From: Deltaproteobacteria bacterium
Lineage (GTDB): Bacteria > Desulfobacterota > Syntrophia > Syntrophales > UBA2210
NCBI GenBank assembly: GCA_019313735.1
Contig: JAFDAR010000002.1
Coordinates: forward strand, 1-19,556
DNA: 19,556 nucleotides
Reading direction: 5' to 3'
Positions 1-6,306 of this stretch are shown piece by piece. The translations under genes were made by a program, and so were the position numbers. Position 1 is the first letter of the stretch; each line of letters begins with the position of its first letter. Below the pieces are notes generated by a model that was not told the origin of the DNA, ran no database searches, and saw only the letters and a list, made by a program, of their open reading frames with translations.

Positions 1-16
1 AGGTTATAAACAATCA

Positions 17-45
17 TTGACAAAGTCCTTTGATATACTGATAAT
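17..45 (+). promoter_or_regulatory. Probable sigma-70 promoter for the ABC-F gene
   Basis: A TTGACA hexamer at 17-22 is followed, after exactly 17 bases, by GATAAT at 40-45. This is a perfect -35 box and a 5/6 match to the -10 box at the preferred spacing. Transcription would start near 52, giving a leader of about 160 bases before the ATPase gene at 210. This is the best-scoring promoter by eye in the window; its use is inferred. Confidence 0.6.
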
Positions 46-130
46 AGAGCATATTTTAGCATAATTGACATAGAGCTGCAGGAGGCCGCATAGAATATAA
101 CCGGAGGGAACCCTATCCGATCCACAAGAT

Positions 131-159
131 TTGACAATAACTTGAAAGCAATGTCTCAT
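131..159 (+). promoter_or_regulatory. Possible second promoter for the ABC-F gene
   Basis: A perfect TTGACA at 131-136 is followed after 17 bases by TCTCAT at 154-159, a 4/6 match to TATAAT. It would give a leader of about 45 bases. A third TTGACA at 65-70 has only poorly spaced -10 candidates (TAGAAT at 91-96, a 20-base spacer). The rest of 1-209 shows no gene. Confidence 0.3.
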
Positions 160-209
160 TCCAACCGCTCAAATAGACCAAACCGTTCCACCCGATAATT
201 CACCTAAAA

Positions 210-2165
210 ATGATTTCACTGCAAAACATATCCAAACAATACACAGGAAAATATCTCTTCAGGGATCTTTCTCTTCATATAGAAGACGGAAACAGGATTG
301 CCTTTGTGGGACGGAACGGAACAGGCAAATCCACGCTGATGAAGATAATCCTGGGAGAAGTCGAAGCAGACTCGGGAAAAATCATCCAATCCAGATTTAA
401 CAGCGTGGGTTATCTCCCCCAGGACAGCGTGTATCACGCGGGGCGAACCCTTTTCGAAGAAGCGGCAACTGCCTTTGATGACCTGAACCGCCTCCATGAA
501 CGAATCAGAGAAATAGGCGATGAAATCTCGGTCATAACTTCTCCGCAGGGGGATAACTCCTTAAGATTACAGACCCTTGTTAATGAAATGGGGCAGGCTC
601 AGAGCATCCTGGAAAATCGGGAGGGATACAACATAGAGATAAAGGTGAAACAGGTCCTTTCAGGCCTCGGATTTAATGAAAAGGACATGTCCCGAATGAC
701 AGAGGAGTTCAGCGGCGGCTGGCAGATGAGAATCGCCCTCGCCAAGCTGCTCCTCAGGGAACCAACCATCCTTCTGCTTGACGAACCCACCAATCATCTC
801 GATATGGAATCCCTGGAGTGGATTGAAGGATATCTTAAATCGTACAGGGGCTCTATTGTGCTGGTATCTCACGACAGCCGTTTTCTTGACAATCTCGTCG
901 AGAGGTTGATCGAAATATCCATGGGAAAGGCGACCGAATACACAGGCAATTACTCATCCTATCTGATCCAAAAGGCCCAGCGCCTCGATATGCTGCAGTC
1001 CTCTCTCAGAAACCGGCAGCGCATGATTGACACTACTACACGCTTTATAGAGCGATTCCGGTATAAAAACACTAAGGCAAAACAGGTCCAGAGCCGCATC
1101 AGGATGCTCGAAAAGATGGGGCAGATCGAGATAGATAAAGAGGAAAGTTCCATATTTTTCGATTTTCCGGACCCGCCGCGTGCTGGCAGGGTGGTAATGG
1201 AAATAGAGGCCCTTACAAAGTCCTACGGTACTAATATGGTATTGGAGGAAATATCCTTCATCATTGAACGCGGGGACAAAATCGCCCTTCTCGGTGTCAA
1301 CGGTTCCGGCAAGTCCACGCTCGCGCGCATCATAGCCGATGTTGACACCTTTCAGAGCGGTATCAGAAAACCGGGGCACAATACGATTATTTCTTACTAT
1401 GCCCAGAACATAGTGGCAGAACTGGACCCGGAGAAGACAGCCCTGCAGACACTTGACGCGGTCGCTCCTCTTAAATCCCCCGGCGAGCTGAGAACTCTTC
1501 TCGGTTGTTTTCTCTTTAAGGATGATGACGTATTTAAACCGGTTTCTGTCCTTTCAGGCGGCGAAAAGAGCCGGCTTGCCCTTGCCAAGATGATTCTGAA
1601 GCCCGCGAATTTATTGATAATGGACGAACCGACGAATCACCTCGACGCGCAGTCAAAGGCCATCCTCCAGCACAGTCTCAAAAGATTTTCGGGGGCATAT
1701 GTAATGGTGTCCCACGACAGGGATTTTCTCGCTCCGCTTATAAACAAGGTCGCTGTACTGAAAGGCAATGACCTGAGCATATACCATGGAAATGTCGATG
1801 ATTATCTGGACAAATATCACCGGGAGAAAGAAAAATCTGCCCCCGGAAAAGACCTTCCGGAAAGCGGAACTCCGTTAGATATTAAACAGAACCGGAAAAG
1901 AATGGAGGCCGAAGATAGACAGTTCCTGTATAAGAGACTGAAACCACTGAAGGAAACCCTGGAGAAAATTGAAAGAGAAATAGCCGCTTATGAGAAGAAA
2001 AAACTGGAGATTGAGAACTCTTTCTCAGACCAGAATACTTATAAAAATGAGTCTCTAATCCAGTCTCTCAATATTGAATACTCCCGGATCACCTCCCTGC
2101 TCGGTTCTCTTTACGACAAATGGACAGCAACGGAAGAAAAGATAGGGAAGATTACAGACAAATGA
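210..2165 (+). CDS. ABC-F family ATPase (Uup/YheS/EttA-like)
   Basis: A soluble protein with two ABC ATPase domains and no membrane segments, as in ABC-F ribosome-associated translation factors. Domain 1 has Walker A GRNGTGKST (34-42), signature FSGGWQ (from about 167) and Walker B LLLDEPTNHLD (188-198). Domain 2 has GVNGSGKST (362-370), LSGGE (448-452) and MDEPTNHLD (471-479). The linker at about 245-305 is rich in Arg, Lys and Gln and helical, matching the P-site-tRNA interaction motif of the family. Residues from about 560 to the end form a charged coiled coil like the C-terminal arm of Uup and YheS. The length (651 aa) fits Uup/YheS better than the shorter EttA. The start matches the family N-terminus (MISLQNISKQY), but no Shine-Dalgarno sequence is visible before it. 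The family member and any antibiotic-protection role cannot be decided from sequence. Confidence 0.93.
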   Translation: MISLQNISKQYTGKYLFRDLSLHIEDGNRIAFVGRNGTGKSTLMKIILGEVEADSGKIIQSRFNSVGYLPQDSVYHAGRTLFEEAATAFDDLNRLHERIREIGDEISVITSPQGDNSLRLQTLVNEMGQAQSILENREGYNIEIKVKQVLSGLGFNEKDMSRMTEEFSGGWQMRIALAKLLLREPTILLLDEPTNHLDMESLEWIEGYLKSYRGSIVLVSHDSRFLDNLVERLIEISMGKATEYTGNYSSYLIQKAQRLDMLQSSLRNRQRMIDTTTRFIERFRYKNTKAKQVQSRIRMLEKMGQIEIDKEESSIFFDFPDPPRAGRVVMEIEALTKSYGTNMVLEEISFIIERGDKIALLGVNGSGKSTLARIIADVDTFQSGIRKPGHNTIISYYAQNIVAELDPEKTALQTLDAVAPLKSPGELRTLLGCFLFKDDDVFKPVSVLSGGEKSRLALAKMILKPANLLIMDEPTNHLDAQSKAILQHSLKRFSGAYVMVSHDRDFLAPLINKVAVLKGNDLSIYHGNVDDYLDKYHREKEKSAPGKDLPESGTPLDIKQNRKRMEAEDRQFLYKRLKPLKETLEKIEREIAAYEKKKLEIENSFSDQNTYKNESLIQSLNIEYSRITSLLGSLYDKWTATEEKIGKITDK

Positions 2166-2169
2166 ACTG

Positions 2170-2189
2170 CCCCGCCGCAAGTAGCGGGG
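2170..2189 (+). terminator. GC-rich hairpin after the ABC-F gene, possible terminator
   Basis: CCCCGC (2170-2175) pairs perfectly with GCGGGG (2184-2189) around an 8-base loop, starting five bases after the ABC-F stop codon. The stem is strong, but the following bases (TCTCAAAATGACTGTTTT) have no immediate T run. It may be a weak terminator, a transcript-end stabiliser or a dispersed repeat. Confidence 0.4.
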
Positions 2190-2235
2190 TCTCAAAATGA
2201 CTGTTTTATCTTTCCTGTCTCAACAAGCTGCGGGT

Positions 2236-2357
2236 ATTTTAACCCCACAGATTTCGCATCGCATTTCAAGTGATTAGAGTAATCCATGCCTGACCTGTTA
2301 AATGCCCTTTTATTTTGTATTTAACCGGGGTAATCTGCGAAATCTGTGGATTAAAAT
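2236..2357. repeat. Separated inverted repeat in the ABC-F/CBS intergenic region
   Basis: The left arm at 2236-2258 (ending ACAGATTTCGCA) is the inverted complement of the right arm at 2336-2357 (starting TGCGAAATCTGT). About 22 bases match, with a one-base length difference and one mismatch, and the arms are 77 bases apart. The right arm also contains two near-copies of AATCTGYG about ten bases apart. The spacer encodes nothing convincing. The arms are too far apart for a simple terminator; a small dispersed or MITE-like element, or the remnant of one, is more likely. The rest of 2190-2420 shows no gene and no convincing promoter. Confidence 0.6.
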
Positions 2358-2420
2358 CACTTGTAGACTTCATGGGACTTTGGGAGTAATATTCCTCTTG
2401 TAAAAGTAGGGGGGCACGAC

Positions 2421-2885
2421 ATGTTTAAAGCAAGCAATATTATGACTAAAAAGATTGTTACTGTTTCTCCTGAAACGGAAATTACCGCGGCCGCAAAGCT
2501 GATGTTTAAGCATCACTTCAATGGTCTGCCTGTAGTTGATGAGGCGGGTCGCCTGCTGGGAATTATCTGTCAGGATGATCTGATCATCCAGCAGAAAAAG
2601 GTTCCGCTGCCTTCCTTCTTTACCCTTCTTGATGGTATTATCCCCTTGGTTTCTTATAAGAAGATTGAAAAAGAAGTGGAAAAGATGGTTGCAACCACGG
2701 TGGCTCAGGCCATGACCTCTAACCCGATAACCGTTGATCCGGAAACCAGCCTGGAAGATATTGCCTCCCTGATGCTAAAGAACAACGTGCATACATTGCC
2801 TGTCCTGAAACAGGACAGACTGGTTGGTATTATAGGCAAAGAGGATATTCTAAGAACCCTCATGTCCAGCGAGGCAGAGGATTGA
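2421..2885 (+). CDS. Two-CBS-domain protein
   Basis: A soluble 154-residue protein made almost entirely of one CBS pair. CBS1 spans about 8-60 (NIMTKKIVTVSPETEI, then FNGLPVVDEAGRLLGIICQDDL). CBS2 spans about 96-148 (AMTSNPITVDPETSL, then VHTLPVLKQDRLVGIIGKEDIL). A 35-residue linker (PSFFTLLDGIIPLVS) separates them. CBS pairs commonly bind adenine nucleotides or S-adenosylmethionine and act as energy or ligand sensors, but no partner domain is fused here. A G-rich Shine-Dalgarno stretch (GTAGGGGGG) precedes the ATG. It is first in a four-gene operon, 49 bases before the membrane protein gene, so it may regulate that transporter-like protein. The ligand is unknown. Confidence 0.9.
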   Translation: MFKASNIMTKKIVTVSPETEITAAAKLMFKHHFNGLPVVDEAGRLLGIICQDDLIIQQKKVPLPSFFTLLDGIIPLVSYKKIEKEVEKMVATTVAQAMTSNPITVDPETSLEDIASLMLKNNVHTLPVLKQDRLVGIIGKEDILRTLMSSEAED

Positions 2886-2934
2886 ATCCTGACTTTTTAC
2901 GAATGGGCAATATTCACTTTATGGAGGGAGCGAC

Positions 2935-3504
2935 ATGAATACCTTGCAGGTATCAGCCGATGAGCTGGTTTTCCCGCGCGTTTTAAAATTCTCCGACTTT
3001 CGTCTCTACACATATGTTGGCATCTTTGTGGCGCTTGATGTGGCGATCCCCTGGTTGTGCCATATCATTCATCCCTTGGCCGGTCCCATGTTTCTTCCTA
3101 TGTTTTTCTTTGTTTTGTTGGCAGGGGTCCTCTTTGGCTGGAGAGCAGGCGTTCTGGTCGGTCTGCTCACACCACTTGTAAGCTATGGCATCTCGGGGAT
3201 GCCTCTGCCTCAGGTTCTTCCCCGAATCATTACCGAAGCTGCATTCTATGGACTTGCAGCCGGTCTTCTTCGCGGGCACTTCAAGCTTGGCGTGCTGGCG
3301 TCCCTCATCGGTGCAGTTATAATAGGACGGCTGGCCGCATTTGCGGGGATGGCACTTCTTCTGGGCGGCTCTCATTCCGCAATCACGGCCTGGCAGACGG
3401 CAAAACTGGGCTGGCCCGGCATTGCGCTTCAGTTGATACTCCTTCCTCTCATAATCCTGTTGCTGGAAAAGCTATGGCACAGACATCAAAATGAAACGTG
3501 CTAA
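2935..3504 (+). CDS. Membrane protein resembling an ECF transporter S component
   Basis: A 189-residue, very hydrophobic protein with about five or six membrane helices (roughly 23-45, 48-65, 66-84, 93-110, 118-142 and 157-178). Its size and pattern (FLPMFFFVLLAGVLFGWRAGVLVGLLTPLVSYGISG, given here as positions 53-88 with key residues F53, G64, G68, G72, G77, P80 and G85) resemble the substrate-binding S components of energy-coupling-factor vitamin transporters. No ECF T component or ATPase gene is in the window, so it would have to share a module encoded elsewhere or act alone. A strong GGAGGGAG lies four bases before the ATG. The end overlaps the next gene by 14 bases, indicating translational coupling. 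The substrate is not identifiable; the YjbQ-family neighbour hints at a thiamine-related or other cofactor role, which is inference only. Confidence 0.7.
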   Translation: MNTLQVSADELVFPRVLKFSDFRLYTYVGIFVALDVAIPWLCHIIHPLAGPMFLPMFFFVLLAGVLFGWRAGVLVGLLTPLVSYGISGMPLPQVLPRIITEAAFYGLAAGLLRGHFKLGVLASLIGAVIIGRLAAFAGMALLLGGSHSAITAWQTAKLGWPGIALQLILLPLIILLLEKLWHRHQNETC

Positions 3505-3931
3505 CACATATTTTGAATCATTCCTGAAAAGCGGTGATACTATCCGGATCATCAGCCCGGACGGAAAAGTCTTTCGATCCCAAAGGAAGGGCATATCGCC
3601 GCTACTCAGTTATATAGAGCAGAACTGTCCTCATATGGATGAGGTGGTAATCCTTGATAAAGTAACAGGAAACGCGGCCGCTCTGCTTATGAAAAAGGCT
3701 CTATGCCGCGAGGTATTTTCAGCGATTGGGAGCAAGCTGGCAGCTGAAACTTTGGAAGTCTTTGGTATCGCAAGTTATTTCACAAAAACGGTGCCCTATA
3801 TTATCAATCGCGAGGGAACCGGCATGTGCCCCTTTGAAAAAATGTCTCTGGGAAAATCCCCTGATGAATTCTATAAACTTGTGAAGAACAGCCCCCTTTT
3901 GACGGGCATATCCAGAAGTGACAGACCATGA
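3491..3931 (+). CDS. DUF1893 family protein
   Basis: A soluble 146-residue protein matching the DUF1893 pattern (the Thermotoga TM1506-like fold, related to cytidine deaminases). Seen here are VVILDKVTGNAAALLMKKA (52-70), an alternation of helix and strand, and the conserved block VPYIINREGTGMCPFEK (101-117) with Asn106, Arg107, Cys113 and Glu116. The biochemical activity of the family is not known to me. It starts inside the upstream membrane protein gene and its TGA overlaps the ATG of the next gene, so all three are almost certainly co-translated. No strong Shine-Dalgarno precedes the ATG, which fits coupling. The family assignment is confident; the function is open. Confidence 0.8.
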   Translation: MKRANTYFESFLKSGDTIRIISPDGKVFRSQRKGISPLLSYIEQNCPHMDEVVILDKVTGNAAALLMKKALCREVFSAIGSKLAAETLEVFGIASYFTKTVPYIINREGTGMCPFEKMSLGKSPDEFYKLVKNSPLLTGISRSDRP

Positions 3932-4326
3932 GAACAACTATAACATTCAGAACAACATCCCGGGAAGAGATAGTGGACATCACGGTGCAGGTAAGAGATG
4001 TCGTGTCCGCGCATGGTAAAGACCATGAGCTATGCGCCCTGTACGCACTTGGAGCGACAGCGGCAATCATGATACAGGAAAACTGGGATCCAAACATACA
4101 AACCGATGTGCTTAATTGCCTCCGCACCATAGCCCCGGAGGGACAGTGGCTGCATGACAGAATAGATGGGAATGGTGACGCGCATATGAAGGCGGGCCTT
4201 GTGGGACCATCAGAAATTGTTCCCATACAGGACGGACAGCTTCTTCTCAGCACCTGGCAAAACATCTTTTTCTGTGAGTTTGACGGTCCGAGAACATCAA
4301 GAAAGGTGATTATTACGCTGATATAG
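3928..4326 (+). CDS. YjbQ/UPF0047 family protein
   Basis: A 132-residue single-domain protein of the YjbQ (UPF0047) family, members of which have been linked to a secondary thiamine-phosphate synthase activity. Matches are TAAIMIQENWDPNIQTD (44-60), the His-Asp block LHDRIDGNGDAHMKAGLVGPS, and the C-terminal signature GTWQxIFFCEFDGPR, here STWQNIFFCEFDGPR. The family usually has His-Thr-Thr/Ser at the start of the first block, but this protein has Gly42-Ala-Thr, so one of the conserved putative metal-site histidines is missing. The histidines of the second block are present. The ATG overlaps the DUF1893 stop (ATGA). It is last in the operon and ends four bases from the convergent PHP gene, leaving no room for a terminator between them. 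Confidence 0.87.
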   Translation: MRTTITFRTTSREEIVDITVQVRDVVSAHGKDHELCALYALGATAAIMIQENWDPNIQTDVLNCLRTIAPEGQWLHDRIDGNGDAHMKAGLVGPSEIVPIQDGQLLLSTWQNIFFCEFDGPRTSRKVIITLI

Positions 4327-4330
4327 CCTC

Positions 4331-5389
4331 TTACCTTACATAGACGGGGTTTGAGAATATCCACGGCCGGTATTTTCCCCACACCTTCAGATAAACCTCG
4401 GCCCGATAAACTCCCCCCTGCGATATCTTACACGTTATATCTTTGTCAATCGTCTCCGCAAACAGACCACCATCCTGTATGATACGAATTTTCCCCTTTT
4501 CGGGAATCTTAACGTCCAATAATGCCTCCCCTTTCAGAGAAAATTCATCGCCCATTGTAACTTCTCTGTTCTCATCGGAGAGAGAAAGAGAAAAGCCCTT
4601 TGCGCTGCGGAAATATTCCATGGCTATATATGTCCGCCCATTTTTGAGAGCCTTCAAAAGGGTATCCATATCTTCTTCGGCTTCTCCCTTCAGGGGATTA
4701 TCAAGCAGCAGATGTGTCCTGATGAGTCGGAACGCCCTCTTAAAGGGAAAAACCCCTACAGTTATTCCCAATATTTTCTGCGGGGTATCATGGTTATCCA
4801 ACTCACCGATACCTACAACCCTGCTCTTCTTATTAAGATAGTCCCATCTTTTCAGGGTTATATCCCGGGGGCCTTTTAAAACATAAGCGGGGAAAAAATA
4901 TCCAGCCAGAGCACTTGGGAGACCATTCAGGGTAGACTGCCAGTCGGTCATAAAATCCCATACTCCCATTCCTGTATAACCGGAGACTGACCAGTCACGC
5001 CATGGAAAATGTTTCACGTGAAACTTTTCCGTCCCTTCGTGATCAGGATGGGCTATAAAACCAATTCCCCCCAGCCTCTTTACCTTGTTTATATAATCCT
5101 GCGGGTTGCTCTCCGTGTCGTTTTTGTCGACAATCAGCTCCTCATCTATACCAAACGCCAGGTAGTGATTGAACCGCGGTGATATCTCCTGGCCAACTAC
5201 CAAGAGTATGCTTCCCTTCCATCCCTCCAATCCGTCTCTTCTTGCGCCCAGTGTGAAATGGTCCGTGAGCATAAGAAAATCGATACAGTTTTCTTCAGCT
5301 GCTTTTATAATCTCTTTTATGGAGACTCTTCCATCAAATGAATAAACAGAATGAAAATGTATGATTCCTGTATAATCGTATAATTTCAT
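4331..5389 (-). CDS. PHP-domain metal-dependent phosphoesterase
   Basis: The N-terminal PHP domain shows the usual metal-ligand motifs in order: HFH (His11, His13), TDH (Asp43, His44), GQE (Glu68), NHY (His75), AHPDH (His114, His117) and the terminal GELDNHD (Asp198, His200). This indicates a multinuclear metal site and a phosphoesterase-type hydrolase. The substrate is unknown. Residues from about 250 to 352 look beta-rich (alternating short strands) and may form a separate C-terminal domain. The protein is cytosolic, with no signal peptide. Only a weak Shine-Dalgarno (AAAGAA) precedes the ATG. The coding sequence contains a parS-like palindrome at 5010-5025, encoding residues around Phe123-Lys126. 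It is the last gene of the minus-strand run, 94 bases after the glycosylase gene, and converges on yjbQ. Confidence 0.88.
   Translation of the reverse strand: MKLYDYTGIIHFHSVYSFDGRVSIKEIIKAAEENCIDFLMLTDHFTLGARRDGLEGWKGSILLVVGQEISPRFNHYLAFGIDEELIVDKNDTESNPQDYINKVKRLGGIGFIAHPDHEGTEKFHVKHFPWRDWSVSGYTGMGVWDFMTDWQSTLNGLPSALAGYFFPAYVLKGPRDITLKRWDYLNKKSRVVGIGELDNHDTPQKILGITVGVFPFKRAFRLIRTHLLLDNPLKGEAEEDMDTLLKALKNGRTYIAMEYFRSAKGFSLSLSDENREVTMGDEFSLKGEALLDVKIPEKGKIRIIQDGGLFAETIDKDITCKISQGGVYRAEVYLKVWGKYRPWIFSNPVYVR
5010..5025. promoter_or_regulatory. parS: Probable parS centromere site inside the PHP gene
   Basis: TGTTTCACGTGAAACT matches the widely conserved bacterial parS consensus TGTTTCACGTGAAACA at 15 of 16 positions, and the inner 14 bases are a perfect palindrome. 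ParB binds this sequence to nucleate the partition complex. It is read through as codons for Lys-Phe-His-Val-Lys-His. parA and parB are on the same side of dnaA (12859-14510), about 8.6 kb away. parS sites inside genes near oriC are well known. I find no second full-length site in the window. Confidence 0.88.
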
Positions 5390-5483
5390 ATTCGATTCTT
5401 TGAAGAAATGACAGGATTAATAAGACGTTCAGGATTAAACCCGTCGTGGCCTGGTTTATAGAAACAGAGGCATAACGCCTGTT

Positions 5484-6137
5484 TTATAGCGGTTTCCCGG
5501 TCTCAAGCGGGCAACCCCGACAAGTCGGGGCTTTCTTCCTGCAGAAACTCTTCCCCGTGTTTACCAGCAGGGCATGGTACTGATTGTAGAGTGATGTATC
5601 CTGCGGAAGATTGTCCATAAAGAGCGCCTGTATCTCTTTATACCCCTGGTCCCAGGAAATAATATCATGTCGTTCTAATATTCTGCGGGTGTAGGCATCT
5701 ACGACAAAAATCGGTTTCCCGCCGCTATAAAGCAGGATGCTGTCCGCCGTTTCTTCTCCGATCCCGCTGATATCCAGTAATCTTTCCCGGAGTGTCCACA
5801 TCTCTTCCCTAAACATCTCTTCCATATTGCCGGCATATTCTTCCTGCAGGAAACGGAGGAACGCTTTGAGTCTTTTTGTTTTTATATTATAATACCCTGA
5901 AGACCTGATAAGGCCGGCAACGATACTGTCCTCTGCTGTATAAAGCCTGAGCGGGTCGAGGAGATCAGCCTTTTTTAACTTTGCTATGGCAATCTCCACA
6001 TTTTTCCAGCTTGTATTCTGGGTCAGGATTGCCCCGACGGCAATCTCGAAAGGAGTTTCTCCCGGCCACCAGTGAAGCTCACCGAAATATTCATCAAGGG
6101 TTTCATAAATTTCGCACAGTCTTTCCTCCACTTGCAT
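5484..6137 (-). CDS. HhH-GPD DNA glycosylase, endonuclease III / MagIII-like
   Basis: A 217-residue base-excision repair glycosylase of the endonuclease III superfamily. Visible are the substrate-pocket motif VGAILTQNTSWKNVE (34-48), the helix-hairpin-helix LLDISGIGEETAD (120-132) and the catalytic aspartate in VVDAYTRR (Asp147). The position of the lyase lysine of endonuclease III (GRKTA) is Glu129 here (GEETA), as in monofunctional enzymes such as the 3-methyladenine glycosylase MagIII, so strand cleavage is not expected. The C-terminus has Cys199, Cys206 and Cys209 in the 4Fe-4S loop spacing, but the chain ends eight residues after Cys209 with no fourth cysteine. GGGGGA precedes the ATG at good spacing. 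The lesion repaired is unknown; alkylated bases are my guess. Confidence 0.87.
   Translation of the reverse strand: MQVEERLCEIYETLDEYFGELHWWPGETPFEIAVGAILTQNTSWKNVEIAIAKLKKADLLDPLRLYTAEDSIVAGLIRSSGYYNIKTKRLKAFLRFLQEEYAGNMEEMFREEMWTLRERLLDISGIGEETADSILLYSGGKPIFVVDAYTRRILERHDIISWDQGYKEIQALFMDNLPQDTSLYNQYHALLVNTGKSFCRKKAPTCRGCPLETGKPL
5515..5530. repeat. Perfect hairpin overlapping the glycosylase 3' end
   Basis: CCCCGAC (5515-5521) and GTCGGGG (5524-5530) are exact inverted complements around two bases. The hairpin sits inside the coding sequence and encodes Pro-Thr-Cys-Arg-Gly of the cysteine motif. It resembles short GC-rich palindromes usually found between genes. Confidence 0.5.
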
Positions 6138-6306
6138 CGCTATCCCCCAATTCCTGAAGGAAAACTCTCGGCAGAAAGCCCCAAAGCCAGAAGGCTTTGC
6201 AAAAACCTGCTACAAAAGAAGCCCGTAGAAAAACACACAAAGAAAGGGGGCTGTCAGCAATGGATTCTTTAACGCTAATTGCCAGCAGCTCTTCTCATTT
6301 ATTCTG
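6138..6306. other. Intergenic spacer with a small hairpin, protease to glycosylase
   Basis: This 169-base gap separates the protease stop from the glycosylase start on the minus strand. It holds one clear stem-loop, CAAAGCC/GGCTTTG around AGAA at 6182-6199. On the minus strand the bases after the stem (GGGCTTTCTG) are not a good T run, so a terminator is only possible. No small gene or convincing promoter is seen. The glycosylase Shine-Dalgarno (GGGGGA) lies just above 6137. Confidence 0.35.

Noticed and set aside
2943..3494. A + strand frame and a - strand frame overlapping the ECF-S-like gene
   Set aside because: Both give Cys/Arg/Ser/His-rich products with no pattern, whereas the chosen frame is a clean multi-helix membrane protein with a strong Shine-Dalgarno.
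5462..5484. Imperfect hairpin AGGC/GCCT at the glycosylase stop as a terminator
   Set aside because: The stem is short and bulged and no T run follows on the minus strand.
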